Shown: positions 11,566 through 21,230, counted from the stretch's first letter. The stretch: DNA of 64,000 nucleotides from Mesorhizobium sp. M1E.F.Ca.ET.045.02.1.1 (GCF_003952485.1 NZ_CP034447.1:6152501-6216500); one strand, 5' to 3'. Notes: generated from the sequence alone by a model not told the origin. Translations and numbers: made by a program.

Positions 11566-12459
11566 ATGGCGGCGATCAAGGAAGTCGAGCACCTGGACGC
11601 CGACGAAGGCGGCATGGGCTACCTGCAGAGCCTGCCGCGGCGGGTGGTGACGGTCTATCTGCCGCTGCTGGTGTTTCTGATCGTGCTGCTGTTTCCGTTC
11701 TACTGGATGACGATCACGGCGGTTAAACCCAATGTCGAGATGACCGACTATGTGAACTACAATCCGTTCTGGGTGGTGCATCCGACATTGGAGCACATAC
11801 GCTACCTGCTCTTCGAGACGTCCTATCCAGGCTGGCTGCTCAACACCGTCATCATCTCGACCGCCGCCACCTTCCTGTCGCTGGCGGCCGCGGTGCTCGC
11901 AGCCTATGCGATCGAAAGGCTGCGGTTCTCGGGGGCGCGGCAGGTTGGGCTTGCCGTCTTCCTCGCCTATCTCGTGCCGCCTTCGATCCTGTTCATCCCG
12001 CTGTCGGTGATGGTGTTCAACCTCGGTCTCTACGACACGCCGTTCGCGCTGATCCTCACCTACCCGACCTTCCTGATCCCGTTCTGCACCTGGCTCTTGA
12101 TGGGCTATTTCCGCTCGATCCCGTTCGAGCTGGAGGAATGCGCGCTCATCGATGGAGCAACCCGCTGGCAGATCCTGACCAAGATCGTGCTGCCGCTGTC
12201 GGTCCCGGGCCTGATCTCGGCCGGCATCTTCGCCTTCACGCTCTCCTGGAACGAATTCATCTATGCGCTGACCTTCATCCAATCGTCCGAGAAGAAGACG
12301 GTGCCGGTGGGAGTGCTCACCGAGCTGGTCCGCTCCGACGTCTACGAATGGGGAGCGCTGATGGCGGGGGCGCTGATCGGCTCGCTGCCGGTGGTCGTGC
12401 TCTATTCCTTCTTCGTCGAGCACTATGTTTCCTCGATGACGGGCGCGGTGAAGGAATAA
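11566..12459 (+). CDS. Sugar ABC transporter permease (MalG/UgpE type)
   Basis: A 297-residue six-helix permease, the heterodimer partner of the gene before it. An N-terminal cytoplasmic segment of about 24 residues precedes the first membrane helix (VVTVYLPLLVFLIVLLFPFYW). The EAA loop reads LEECALIDGATRWQILTKIVLPLS, with the conserved G. One base separates it from the upstream stop, implying translational coupling. Last gene of the importer operon. Confidence 0.92.
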   Translation: MAAIKEVEHLDADEGGMGYLQSLPRRVVTVYLPLLVFLIVLLFPFYWMTITAVKPNVEMTDYVNYNPFWVVHPTLEHIRYLLFETSYPGWLLNTVIISTAATFLSLAAAVLAAYAIERLRFSGARQVGLAVFLAYLVPPSILFIPLSVMVFNLGLYDTPFALILTYPTFLIPFCTWLLMGYFRSIPFELEECALIDGATRWQILTKIVLPLSVPGLISAGIFAFTLSWNEFIYALTFIQSSEKKTVPVGVLTELVRSDVYEWGALMAGALIGSLPVVVLYSFFVEHYVSSMTGAVKE

Positions 12460-12709
12460 GCGCCGCCCCGGCATCGGCTTTGCCGCGTCGCGGATGCCGC
12501 AGCGACGTCGGGATTGTTGACGGGATAGCCCGCTATGCGGCACGGCCTGCGTATGCCCGCCAGCCGCGAACCGGATGCGGCGATGGAATTCAGCAAAATA
12601 TCAGCTGCCGTTCAGGACAAAGAAGCCCTGTCGCGGCGATGCTTTCGCAGACAGCCCGATGAGCGATCTGCGACGAGCACCGCTGCCGTTGGCTACCTGG
12701 AGGTGGATC

Positions 12710-12937
12710 ATGCATATCAACGCCGACGCGCCTTTCCAGTCCGCCCAGCTGGCACGAGAGGAAATGCTTCGTTTCCTATCGACCGGTTTTGCCGGCCCAT
12801 GCTGCGGCGAGAGCAACGAGATGCTGAGCTACCTCGAACGGGTGGCGTCCAGCGACAAAGCCCCGGCCACCGAGCCGACCCGACCAAGGTTTCGCCTTCG
12901 CGGCCTCTTTTCAGGCTTGAACTTGTTTCCAGCTTGA
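12710..12937 (+). CDS. Hypothetical small protein
   Basis: A 75-residue frame, starting MHINADAPFQSAQLAREEML, is supported mainly by CTGGAGG ending about 6 bases before the ATG. It contains paired cysteines (GPCCGE) and a basic C-terminus. No family recognised. The flanks 12460-12709 and 12938-13000 show no other feature. It may be a real short gene or chance. Confidence 0.4.
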   Translation: MHINADAPFQSAQLAREEMLRFLSTGFAGPCCGESNEMLSYLERVASSDKAPATEPTRPRFRLRGLFSGLNLFPA

Positions 12938-13000
12938 CCTTGCCGACATTTGTCATTCCCATGAACGGCGCGCGATGAAGCGCGGCGATGGGGCAAGAGC

Positions 13001-14524
13001 TTGGCGCTACGGATCGGCGGCGCGGTGCTCGATCTCGACCGGGGTACGCTCCGGCGTGACGGCGAGATCGTGCCGGTCCGGCCAAAAACCCTGGAGCTGC
13101 TGGCCTATCTGACGCGCAATCCCGATCGGGTTCTGAGCAAGGAAGAGTTGCTGCAGGCGGTCTGGCCGGGAATTATCGTCTCGGAGGACTCGCTTACCCA
13201 ATCGATCCACGACGCGCGCAAATCGATCGGCGACGAGGCGCAGGCACTGATCCGCACCGTGCCGCGCCGGGGCTACCTGTTCCAGGCGCCGGGGAACGAG
13301 GCGGTGCCACCGCCCGCCGGCGCCGCGGCTGCCGCCCGGGCGGAGCCGATGGTGGCCGTCCTGCCCTTCCGTGTCGATCCGGCCGACAGCACCGCCAAGG
13401 CATTGTTCGACGGCGCGGTCGAGGAAATCACCAACGCGCTCTCCTGCTTCAAGACCGTCGCCGTGCTGGCGCGTCATTCCGCATTTGCTCTGGCCGAGCA
13501 CTCACGCGAAGACATCCGCGCGACCGCCGAGCGCCTCGGGGCCGACTATGTCGCCGAAGGCAGCGTCGAGACCGTCGGAGCGGACTACAGCGCGCGCGTG
13601 GTGCTTACCGAGACGGCGTCCGGCCGGCGCGTCTGGGGGCAGAGCTTCACCTTCCCCAAGGGCGAAATCTTCGCCTTCCAGATGATGGTGGCGCAGCGGA
13701 TCGTGACGGCGCTGGTCGCCAACATCGAAAGCGCGGTGATGCGGCGGGGTCTTCCCGCGCCCGCCGCCAATGTCGAGGCCTATCTGCATTTCCTGCGCGG
13801 GAAGGAATTGCTGCGCAGCTATGGCGAGGGCGTGAACCAGGAGGCGCGCGCGCATTTCCTGAAGGCGATCGAGCGCGATCCAGGCTATGGGCTGGCGCAC
13901 GCCTACCTTGCGCTCGCCGAGGTGATCATCGGCGGCTATGCCGATGCGCCGCGCGCCGTGCTCGACCAGGCGCGTGATCGCGCACTTCATGCCATCGCGC
14001 TCAGCCCCGACGAGGCGCGGTGCCACCGCATTCTTGCATTGACCCTGCTTTATCGCGGCCGTGACGAGTACGACGCCGCCGAAAGGCATTTCGCCCGCGC
14101 GCTCGATCTCAATCCCTATGACGCCGACACGCTGGCCCAGACCGGCCATTTCCGGGCGTTGCGCGGCGATGGTGAAGCCGGCCTGGCCCTGCTCGACAAG
14201 GCCGTCCAGCTCAATCCCATGCATCCGACCTGGTACTATTACGATCGCGGCGAAGCCCTGCTGGCCGTCGGCCGATACCGGGAAGCGGCCGCTTCCTTCT
14301 CCTGCCTGCCCCGCAAGAGCGCCTGGCAATGGGCGCGGCTGGCCGCATGCCATGCATTTGCCGGCGACCACGAAAAGGCGCTGGCCTGCGTCAGGGAAGG
14401 TCGTGCCCTGGAACCCGACCTCACCATCGCCCAGATCGTCCGAGAAATGCGCATGAAACGCCTAGAAGACCGCGAACGACTCCGTCGCGGGCTCGAACTC
14501 GCCGGCTGGGACACGGCCATCTGA
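13001..14524 (+). CDS. CadC/HilA-like winged-helix regulator with TPR domain
   Basis: A 507-residue transcription factor. Residues 1-100 are an OmpR/PhoB-type winged helix (PVRPKTLELLAYLTRNPDRVLSKEELLQAVWP, then IRTVPRRGYLF). Residues 110-240 resemble the TolB-like/adenylate-cyclase-associated linker (VAVLPF, ADYVAEGSVE, VWGQSF). Residues 255-500 are TPR repeats (AHAYLALAE, ALDLNPYDADTLAQTG, ALLDKAVQLNPMHP). There is no transmembrane helix, so unlike CadC it should be cytosolic. The start is TTG at 13001, because the upstream frame is closed and no ATG exists; GTG at 13025 is the alternative. Targets unknown. Confidence 0.85.
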   Translation: MALRIGGAVLDLDRGTLRRDGEIVPVRPKTLELLAYLTRNPDRVLSKEELLQAVWPGIIVSEDSLTQSIHDARKSIGDEAQALIRTVPRRGYLFQAPGNEAVPPPAGAAAAARAEPMVAVLPFRVDPADSTAKALFDGAVEEITNALSCFKTVAVLARHSAFALAEHSREDIRATAERLGADYVAEGSVETVGADYSARVVLTETASGRRVWGQSFTFPKGEIFAFQMMVAQRIVTALVANIESAVMRRGLPAPAANVEAYLHFLRGKELLRSYGEGVNQEARAHFLKAIERDPGYGLAHAYLALAEVIIGGYADAPRAVLDQARDRALHAIALSPDEARCHRILALTLLYRGRDEYDAAERHFARALDLNPYDADTLAQTGHFRALRGDGEAGLALLDKAVQLNPMHPTWYYYDRGEALLAVGRYREAAASFSCLPRKSAWQWARLAACHAFAGDHEKALACVREGRALEPDLTIAQIVREMRMKRLEDRERLRRGLELAGWDTAI

Positions 14525-14538
14525 GCCGGTCGCCCTTC

Positions 14539-14958
14539 CTAAAAGCTGATTTCCACCGCCGCCGCGCTCCGCTTCGCCTCGCCATGGAACACGGCCTCGA
14601 TATTGTTGCCGTCGGGGTCGAGCAGGAAGCAGGCGTAGTAGCCGGGGTGGTAGCGGCGCTCGCCCGGCGCGCCGTTGTCCTTGCCGCCGGCTGCGAGCCC
14701 GGCGTGATAGAACGCGTCGACCATTGCGCGGTCCTTCGCCTGGAAGGCGAGATGGTGGCGGCCGGTCAGCACGCCGAGGGCCGCGCGGCTGTCGGCGCTG
14801 GAGATGAAAAGCTCGTCCGCCCAAAAATAATCCTCCGCCTCGCCGCCGACCGGGATGCCCAGCACCTCGAACAGCGCGCCGTAGAAACGCCGGCTCGCCT
14901 TGAGGTCGCGCACCACGAGCTGGATGTGGTCGATGAGCCGGCCGCGGTAGAGTTGCAT
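14539..14958 (-). CDS. VOC family (glyoxalase/dioxygenase fold) protein
   Basis: A 139-residue single-domain vicinal-oxygen-chelate protein. The first beta-alpha-beta module has IDHIQLVVRDLKASRRFYGALF with the metal-ligand His, and the second ends with YYACFLLDPDGNNIEAVFHG with the metal-ligand Glu. Matches YcgM/lactoylglutathione-lyase-like proteins of unknown substrate. Convergent with the TPR regulator. Confidence 0.88.
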   Translation of the reverse strand: MQLYRGRLIDHIQLVVRDLKASRRFYGALFEVLGIPVGGEAEDYFWADELFISSADSRAALGVLTGRHHLAFQAKDRAMVDAFYHAGLAAGGKDNGAPGERRYHPGYYACFLLDPDGNNIEAVFHGEAKRSAAAVEISF

Positions 14959-15041
14959 GAGGTGACGCCTCCTGGGTTGAGAGGGCTCAATGTAGAAGGG
15001 GCGGGAGCGCGGTCAATGTGGGGCGCCACTGACTGCTGACA

Positions 15042-15109
15042 TGTTGAGACGCTAGCGGGACAGCGCCCCCCTCTGGTCTGCCGGCCATCTCCCCACAAGG
15101 GGGGAGATA
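15042..15109. repeat. RIME-like half element
   Basis: Contains GACAGCGCCCCCCTCTGG, CTGCCGGCCATCTCCCC and ACAAGGGGGGAGATA. Only the right half of the usual two-armed element is present. It lies in the gap 14959-15254 between the divergent VOC and MFS genes, which otherwise shows only an A-rich stretch near 15118-15135. Confidence 0.8.
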
Positions 15110-15254
15110 GGCACTCCAAAAAAATCCGGATAAAAAATGCAACCAGATTGTAGGATCGGTGTCGCCTGCGGCGTCCTTCGGACGCAAGCGGCGCGATGAA
15201 CCTGGAAAAACCGTGCCGCATCAAACAGGATGCCTTACGGCATGGGAGAAAACC

Positions 15255-16466
15255 ATGAAGCTTTCCTATCGTTGGGTCATCGTCGCGGCTGGCGCGTTGA
15301 TGACTTGTGTGGCGCTCGGCGCGATGTTCTCGCTGGCGATCTTTCTCGAGCCAATGTCGCTCGACACCGGCTGGTCGCGCGCCGGCATTTCCAGCGCCAT
15401 GACGCTGAATTTCCTGGTGATGGGCGTCGGCGGCTTCGCCTGGGGCGCGATCTATGACCGCTTCGGCGCCAGGCCCGTCGTGCTTGCCGGCGCGGTGCTG
15501 CTCGGCCTGGCATTGGTGGTGGCAAGCCGCGCCAACTCGCTGCTGGTCTTCCAGTTGAGCTACGGCGTGATCGTCGGGCTCGCGGCCAGCGCCTTCTTCG
15601 CGCCGATGATCGCGCTCACCACCGCCTGGTTCGACACCAACCGCAGCCTCGCCGTGTCGCTGGTCTCGGCCGGCATGGGAGTAGCGCCGATGACCATCTC
15701 GCCCTTCGCGCGCTGGCTGATCTCTGCCTATGACTGGCGCACGGCGATGTTCGACATCGGCGTCATGGCCTGGGTGCTGCTTCTTCCCGCCGTGTTCCTG
15801 GTGCGCCAACCGCCGGCGGCGGTCGCTGCACACGACGGCAGCATGCCGGCACCCGCCGCCGACGATCCCGGCATGAGCGTCGGCCAGGCGCTGCGCTCGC
15901 CGCAATTCCTGGTGCTGGGCATGACCTTCTTCGCCTGCTGCGCGGCGCATTCGGGCCCGATCTTCCACATGGTGAGCTATGCGATGGCCTGCGGCGTGGC
16001 GCCGATGGCGGCCGTCTCGATCTACAGCGTCGAGGGCCTGGCCGGCCTCGGCGGGCGCGTGCTCTATGGCGTTCTCGCCGACAGGCTGGGCGTCAAGCCG
16101 GTGCTGATCGCCGGCCTCGCGATCCAGGGCATGGTGATCGCCGCCTATCTCGGCGCCGCACGGCTCGAACACTTCTACGTTCTCGCCGTCATATTCGGCG
16201 CCACCTATGGCGGCGTGATGCCGCTCTATGCGGTGCTGGCGCGCGAATATTTCGGCGGACGCATCATCGGCACCGTGCTCGGCGCAGCCACCATGCTCTC
16301 CAGCCTCGGCATGTCGTTCGGCCCGCTCGCCGGCGGCATGATCTACGACGCCTATGCCAGCTATTCCTGGCTGTTCGTCGGCTCGGCGCTGGTCGGCCTC
16401 GGTGCCGCCGGCATCGCCATCGCCTTCCCGCCGCAGCCAAGCCGGCAGAGGCTGCAGATGGCGTAG
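15255..16466 (+). CDS. MFS transporter (oxalate/formate antiporter-like)
   Basis: A 403-residue inner-membrane carrier with about 12 helices. The loop 2-3 motif is GAIYDRFGARPVVLAG, and the repeat in the second half is YGVLADRLGVKPVLIAG. The N-terminus YRWVIVAAGALMTCVALGAMFSLAIFLEPM is typical of the monocarboxylate/OFA-type MFS group. The ATG at 15255 begins this helix; an in-frame upstream extension is polar and rejected. Substrate likely a small organic anion, unproven. Confidence 0.88.
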   Translation: MKLSYRWVIVAAGALMTCVALGAMFSLAIFLEPMSLDTGWSRAGISSAMTLNFLVMGVGGFAWGAIYDRFGARPVVLAGAVLLGLALVVASRANSLLVFQLSYGVIVGLAASAFFAPMIALTTAWFDTNRSLAVSLVSAGMGVAPMTISPFARWLISAYDWRTAMFDIGVMAWVLLLPAVFLVRQPPAAVAAHDGSMPAPAADDPGMSVGQALRSPQFLVLGMTFFACCAAHSGPIFHMVSYAMACGVAPMAAVSIYSVEGLAGLGGRVLYGVLADRLGVKPVLIAGLAIQGMVIAAYLGAARLEHFYVLAVIFGATYGGVMPLYAVLAREYFGGRIIGTVLGAATMLSSLGMSFGPLAGGMIYDAYASYSWLFVGSALVGLGAAGIAIAFPPQPSRQRLQMA

Positions 16467-16503
16467 CACAAGCCTGGATCCTCGCCCCCAAAGGGGGCGG
16501 GGC

Positions 16504-16800
16504 TCAGGCGGGCGCCACCCCTTCGAGCGCTATGATACGTGTGTGGGCGCAGCGGAAACGGATTTGCTTCAGCCGCTCATACTCGGGCGAGTCGTACCAG
16601 GCGGTGAGCGCGGCCATGTCGGGAAACTCGATAATGACCAGGCGGTGCGGCTCCCAGTCGCCCTCGAGCACCTTGGTCGTGCCGCCACGAGCAAGATAGT
16701 GCCCGCCATAGCGAGCCTCCGTCGCCGGGACCTCGCGCCTGTACTCGTCGAACATGGCCATGTCGGTGACGTCGACATCGGCAATCAGATAGGCGGGCAT
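16504..16800 (-). CDS. DUF1330 domain protein
   Basis: A 98-residue alpha/beta-barrel dimer of the DUF1330 family: MPAYLIADVDVTDMAMFDEYRR, RYGGHYLARGG, HRLVIIEFPDMAALTAWYDSPEY. These small stress-type proteins have no established reaction. AAGGGGAG precedes the ATG. Located alone between the MFS and LysE genes. Confidence 0.9.
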   Translation of the reverse strand: MPAYLIADVDVTDMAMFDEYRREVPATEARYGGHYLARGGTTKVLEGDWEPHRLVIIEFPDMAALTAWYDSPEYERLKQIRFRCAHTRIIALEGVAPA

Positions 16801-16939
16801 CGGAACTCTCCCCTTCTCAGATCATCTTCCAAATCATCAGAGGGGCGACCATTTTATATTAGAATTCACTTATATTGAAGGTGAAAACCCGCCCATCCCG
16901 GAAACGCTCGATCCTGTCGGGGCGGCTGTCCGCGATCCC

Positions 16940-17554
16940 TCAATTCCTCAGTGCGATCGTCGCGGCCGCGCCGCCCATGCACACCGCCGCGCCGCGGTTG
17001 AACAGGCGCGCGGCGCGCGGCGACTGCAAGGTGCGGCGCGTGCCGGCGCCGGCGATCGCGAAGGGGAATTGCACGGCCGCCAGGATGACGGCGGTGATGG
17101 CAAGCAGAATCGGCACGTCGAGCGCCGACAGCGCGCCGATATCGACCACCGTCGGCAGGATGGAGATGTAGAAGAGCACCGATTTCGGATTGCCGAGCGT
17201 GACCAGAACGCCGGAGAGGAAGGCGTTGCCGCCGCTCCTTGCGGCGCCGCTGTCGGAGACCTCGAAGGTCTCGCCCGCCCTCCAGAACTGGACCGCAAGC
17301 CAGCAGAGGTAGGCGATGCCCGCCCATTTGATGGCGATCAGGAGAAAGCTGAAAGTCTCGGCGATGAAGGCAAGGCCGGCAAGCACGGCGGCGAGGTAGA
17401 GCACGTCGCCCAGCACCATGCCGGCCGTCATCCAGGCCGCATGCCGGTAGCCGCTCCTGAGCGCCTGCGCCACGATGGCGACGATCTGCGGCCCCGGAAT
17501 GATGGCGGCAATCGCCAGCGCGCCTGAATAGGCGGCAAAGCCCGACAATGTCAT
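16940..17554 (-). CDS. LysE family translocator
   Basis: A 204-residue, about six-helix inner-membrane exporter of the LysE/RhtB family, which exports amino acids or related metabolites. Diagnostic segments are AIIPGPQIVAIVAQALRSG near the N-terminus and LVTLGNPKSVLFYISILP in the middle. The ATG at 17554 with AAGGA upstream is preferred over a start at 17617. Exported amino acid unknown. Confidence 0.9.
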   Translation of the reverse strand: MTLSGFAAYSGALAIAAIIPGPQIVAIVAQALRSGYRHAAWMTAGMVLGDVLYLAAVLAGLAFIAETFSFLLIAIKWAGIAYLCWLAVQFWRAGETFEVSDSGAARSGGNAFLSGVLVTLGNPKSVLFYISILPTVVDIGALSALDVPILLAITAVILAAVQFPFAIAGAGTRRTLQSPRAARLFNRGAAVCMGGAAATIALRN

Positions 17555-17613
17555 TGGTGTGGAGTCCTTCGATACGAGGTGAGCCAGGACAATCGGAGGG
17601 CGGGGCGATGGTG

Positions 17614-18195
17614 TCAACCGCGGGCTGGGGAAGCGCCGGCGGCCGTCACCATCTTCTCGACCACCCAGCGGTGCTTGCCGATCTGGCGGTTGCAGCTGAA
17701 ACCCTGCGCTTCGAACATCGCCAGCGTGCCGTTATGCAGGAAGGCGCCGGCGACCGGGCGCCCTTCCGAATCCTCCGGATAGCTTTCCACCCTGCCGCCG
17801 CCGAGACGGCCGATCTCGGTCAGCGCGCCGGCAAGGGCTGCCGCGGCCACGCCCTTGCCGCGATGGGCCTTGTCGGAGAAGAAGCAGGTGATGCGCCAGT
17901 CCGGCAGCGCCGTCAGTCCCTCGCGATAGGCGCGCTGGTGCTTTATGCGCGGCAATTCGGCGGTCGGCCCGAACTGGCACCAGCCGACGCAGGCCGGACC
18001 GTCGAAGACGAGCGCGGCATGCGCCCGGCCCTCGCGCACGAGCACCTCCTTCGCCGCGCGGTTGCCGGCGGCGCCAACCCCCTTGGCGTGGAAGGCCATG
18101 CACCAGCAGCCGCCCCACACGCCATTGTGACGCTCGACCAGCGCGGCGAAATGCGGCCAGGTGGTCGTATCGAGAGGTTTTACACTGAAGCTCAT
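17614..18195 (-). CDS. GNAT family N-acetyltransferase
   Basis: A 193-residue acetyltransferase. HNGVWGGCWCMAFH near the N-terminus, ACVGWCQFGP in the middle and ITCFFSDKAHRGKGVAAAALAGAL (acetyl-CoA loop, RGKGVA) mark a GNAT group common in soil bacteria, with a final GFSCNRQIGKHRWVVEK. The start at 18195 is preceded by GAGGTGACG. It lies 59 bases upstream of lysE on the same strand and may be co-transcribed. Confidence 0.87.
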   Translation of the reverse strand: MSFSVKPLDTTTWPHFAALVERHNGVWGGCWCMAFHAKGVGAAGNRAAKEVLVREGRAHAALVFDGPACVGWCQFGPTAELPRIKHQRAYREGLTALPDWRITCFFSDKAHRGKGVAAAALAGALTEIGRLGGGRVESYPEDSEGRPVAGAFLHNGTLAMFEAQGFSCNRQIGKHRWVVEKMVTAAGASPARG

Positions 18196-18260
18196 CGTCA
18201 CCTCTTCGGCGGCGAGGATAACCGATCCGGTTGGGTTTTGGAGCCAGGCGCCGGAACGGT

Positions 18261-18287
18261 TAGTCTCCCCCACAAGGGGGGAGATTA
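18261..18287. repeat. Short RIME-like terminal hairpin
   Basis: TAGTCTCCCCCACAAGGGGG followed by GAGATTA: only the terminal palindrome of the RIME-like family, between the acetyltransferase start and the antiporter stop. It can fold into a stem and may act as a terminator-like structure. Confidence 0.6.
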
Positions 18288-18296
18288 GCCAATCGC

Positions 18297-20612
18297 CTAC
18301 CCCGTGCCCGTCCCCGAACGCAGCGCCTCCCTGCCCTCGTCGTCGCGGCGCAGGCGTGCGTCGGAGATCAGCACGACCGGGCACCGGCAGCGCTGCAGCA
18401 CATCGCTGGTCGTCTCGCCGAACAGCAACTCCTCGCCCGGACGGCGCGCCACGCCCATGACGATCAACGCCACCCCCCTGCCGGCCTGGCGGGCAATCGC
18501 ATCGGCGGCGGCAGGCCTCGAGCGGATGGCGGTCTCGATCTCGACGCCGTAGCGGTCGGCAAGCGCGACAATGTCCTTCAGCACCGCCTCCCTGCGGCGA
18601 TGCGAGACGGCGTCGCGCGGCTGGTCGCGGCCGACCCGCGCAACGTAGAGCATCTTGACCGGCGCGCCGGTGACAGCGGCGATTGCCAACGCCAGCTCGG
18701 CGCCACGGCGAGCGACCGACGTGCCGTTGACCGGCACCAGGATACGACCCGACTCGGGGCCAAGCCTCGGCATATGCCGCCCGGCGGCAACGGGTTTCAG
18801 CACCAGGCAGAGCGGGCCGTCGAAGGCGCCGGCAACCTCGTTCAGCCGGTGCGAGAAACCGCCCTTGGCGGTCACCGCGCGGCCGAGGCCGATGAGCAGC
18901 ATGCCATAGCCCTTACGCGCTTCCTTGGCCACCGCCTCGGCCGAGAGCTGGACCTCGTGCCTGCGGCGGGTCAAGGGGGCTTCACGCACGGGCTCCTCGT
19001 CGGCTTCCTTCGCCGCCTCGCGACCCTCCTCGGCGCCCTTCTCGATCTCGTCCAGATGCGCAGCCTCGCCCGGCTCGGCTTCGCTTTCGCCGCTGGCATG
19101 CAGCACCGTCATCGGCTTGCCGGCGCCGACTACGCCGGCAAGGTAGGCGGCGAAGCGGCCGACCACGCCCTCGTCGACCACCACCAGCAACCGCTCCAGA
19201 TTGGCGATGAAGCCGCGCTGGTCGACCTCCTCGCGCTCCAGCCTTTTCTTCTCCGCCTCGCCGATCGTCAGGCGCCCGAGCGTCCATCGCAGCGTCGGCG
19301 GCATGGCCAAGGTGGTGATGACGGCCATGGTGAGGATCATGGTGAAGAGGTTGTGCGAGAGCACGCCGATCGACAGGCCGATCGAGGCGACGATGACCTC
19401 GGTCGAGCCGCGCGCGTTCATGCCGCAGCCGACCGCAATGCCCTCGGCGCGGCTCATGCCGGAGAGCTCGGCGCCGATGAAGGCGCCGCCAAACTTGCCG
19501 AGGCTGGCGATCGCCACCAGCGCTACGGTAAGTAGCGCGAGCTCCGGGTCGGCAAGCACGGTGAGGTCGGCGGACAAGCCGGCAACACCGAAGAACACCG
19601 GCATGAAAAGTGCCGTGATCACTCCGCGCAATTGCCCCTCGATGTGGCGCGACAGGATCGGCGACTCGCCGACCAGTATGCCGGCGACGAAAGCGCCTAA
19701 CACGGTGTGGACGCCGATCAGCTCGGTGATCAGCGCCATGGCGCCCATGATGGCGAGGATGACGGTGACCACCGCATATTCCGAGCGGAAGGTGTCGTTG
19801 GTCCAGCGGATGGCGTCGAAGACGATGCGCCGGCCGAGCGTGAAGGAAAAACCCATGAAGGCGGCAACGCCGGCCAGCGTGAAGGCCAGACTGCCGGCCT
19901 CGATGCGGCCATGCGTAGCGATGCCGATGGTGATGGCGATGATCACCCAGCCGATCGTATCTTCGATGATGGCCGAGGAGACGATGATCTGGCCGAGGTC
20001 GCGACGCATGAAGTTCATCTCGCGCACCACCATGGCGACGATCTTGACCGAGGAGATCGAAAGCGCGGTGCCAAGGAACAGGCCGGCGACGACACGCTCG
20101 CTGCCGGCGGCGAGCAACGTGTCCGGCATGAATTGCGCCGCCGCGAAGCCCAGCACGAAAGGCACGGCGACACCCGTGGCCGAGATGGAGAAGCAGGCGC
20201 GGCCGACGCGGCGCACCAGCCGCAAATCCGTCTCCATGCCGGTCAGCAGCAGAAGCATCAGCACGCCGAGCTGGGCGATGGCATTGATCATCGACTTTTG
20301 CGCGGCATCGCCCGTAAAGACCACGCGCTCGGCCGCGGGCCACAGCCAGCCGAGCAGCGAAGGGCCGAGCAGGATGCCGCCGATCAACTGGCCCATAACC
20401 GCCGGCTGGCCGAACCGCTCCAGCAATTCGCCGATGCCGCGGCCGACGACGAGCAGCAAAATGATTTCGAGAACGAAGATGCCTTCGCTGGACATGCCGC
20501 TCTTCTCGGCGGCCCAGGCGACAGCCGGCATCAAAAGGAGCGCCGCCGGCGCAAGCGCGAGAGAGACCGACAGCAGCCGGCGCCGGTTGGGCATGAAGGA
20601 CAATTTCTGCAC
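18297..20612 (-). CDS. Cation:proton antiporter (CPA2, KefB-like) with C-terminal USP domains
   Basis: A 771-residue inner-membrane protein. A cleavable-looking N-terminal helix (about 12-35, ending AVAWAA) is followed by about 12 helices (about 43-440) with CPA2 motifs such as GQLIGGILLGPSLLG and GMNARGSTEVIVAS. After a charged linker (EEGREAAKEADEEP) come universal-stress-protein-like segments; the last (about 630-750) has ILVPVNGTSVARRGAELALA and the nucleotide-site-like LIVMGVARRPGEELLFGETTSDVLQRCRCPV. Probably exchanges K+ or Na+ for H+, with the USP part as a sensor. Ion unproven. Confidence 0.9.
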   Translation of the reverse strand: MQKLSFMPNRRRLLSVSLALAPAALLLMPAVAWAAEKSGMSSEGIFVLEIILLLVVGRGIGELLERFGQPAVMGQLIGGILLGPSLLGWLWPAAERVVFTGDAAQKSMINAIAQLGVLMLLLLTGMETDLRLVRRVGRACFSISATGVAVPFVLGFAAAQFMPDTLLAAGSERVVAGLFLGTALSISSVKIVAMVVREMNFMRRDLGQIIVSSAIIEDTIGWVIIAITIGIATHGRIEAGSLAFTLAGVAAFMGFSFTLGRRIVFDAIRWTNDTFRSEYAVVTVILAIMGAMALITELIGVHTVLGAFVAGILVGESPILSRHIEGQLRGVITALFMPVFFGVAGLSADLTVLADPELALLTVALVAIASLGKFGGAFIGAELSGMSRAEGIAVGCGMNARGSTEVIVASIGLSIGVLSHNLFTMILTMAVITTLAMPPTLRWTLGRLTIGEAEKKRLEREEVDQRGFIANLERLLVVVDEGVVGRFAAYLAGVVGAGKPMTVLHASGESEAEPGEAAHLDEIEKGAEEGREAAKEADEEPVREAPLTRRRHEVQLSAEAVAKEARKGYGMLLIGLGRAVTAKGGFSHRLNEVAGAFDGPLCLVLKPVAAGRHMPRLGPESGRILVPVNGTSVARRGAELALAIAAVTGAPVKMLYVARVGRDQPRDAVSHRRREAVLKDIVALADRYGVEIETAIRSRPAAADAIARQAGRGVALIVMGVARRPGEELLFGETTSDVLQRCRCPVVLISDARLRRDDEGREALRSGTGTG

Positions 20613-20667
20613 CCCTCGATTATGCCCGGCGATAACGGTTTGGCGAGAGCTTCGGTTGCACGGCCGC

Positions 20668-20825
20668 GATCTCCCCTCTCCCGGGGGAGATGTCGCCGAA
20701 GGCGACAGAGGGGGTCGCCTCGCGTGAAGCGCCAGCGTCTTGTGCGCCGTGACGAGGTTGGCGCTCTATGCGAGACGACCCCCTCTGGCCGCTGCGCGGC
20801 CATCTCCCCCTCAAGGGGGGAGATT
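20668..20825. repeat. RIME-like element, complete two-armed copy
   Basis: Left arm GATCTCCCCTCTCCCGGGGG then GAAGGCGACAGAGGGGGTCG. Right arm GACCCCCTCTGGCCGCTGCG then CCCCCTCAAGGGGGGAGATTA. The arms are inverted relative to each other and each holds its own palindrome. It fills the 316-base gap between the antiporter start and the next gene apart from a short promoter-sized stretch at 20830-20925. Confidence 0.88.
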
Positions 20826-20928
20826 ACGCACCGTCCCGACAATTCGATTCAAATACGACCGCTGATCTTTGCGTTTGCGTAAAGCGACTCGCGCATGGTC
20901 GAACACGGCGGGCAATAAGGAGAAGCTA

Positions 20929-21117
20929 ATGAAAAGCGACTTTGCCGCCGCCCACCTGCACCTCGACAGGGCCTGCCACTATCTGCGCGGCGACGATGAA
21001 ACGAGCCGCACGGCACTCGCCGCGCTCGACCTCGTGATCGAGGCGGTGGCTACCGCCCAGTATGCCCGGCCCGAGGCAGAGGTGCTGCAGTTTCCAGCTA
21101 CTTCAAAGCGGGCATAG
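20929..21117 (+). CDS. Small hypothetical protein
   Basis: A 62-residue soluble, helical protein: MKSDFAAAHLHLDRACHYL, then a segment ALDLVIEAVATAQ and C-terminal EVLQFP. AAGGAG lies about 8 bases before the ATG at 20929. It resembles small conserved rhizobial proteins, but no function is known. Followed by the DUF2270 gene 113 bases downstream. Confidence 0.65.
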   Translation: MKSDFAAAHLHLDRACHYLRGDDETSRTALAALDLVIEAVATAQYARPEAEVLQFPATSKRA

Positions 21118-21230
21118 CGTCCCGCCGCATCCTAACTTATCCAGGAACATTTTTGCCGGCCGCACGTTGTGTTATATGGGGTGTGGCCGGCTCAATCGGC
21201 CGGCCACGGCGGGAGGCACGTGGCAAGGGG

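Noticed and set aside
14766..16469. 567-residue minus-strand open frame
   Set aside because: His/Arg/Gln-rich antisense of the MFS and VOC genes with no recognisable domain.
19201..20727. Plus-strand frame of 508 residues
   Set aside because: Met/Ser/Ala-rich antisense of the antiporter gene.
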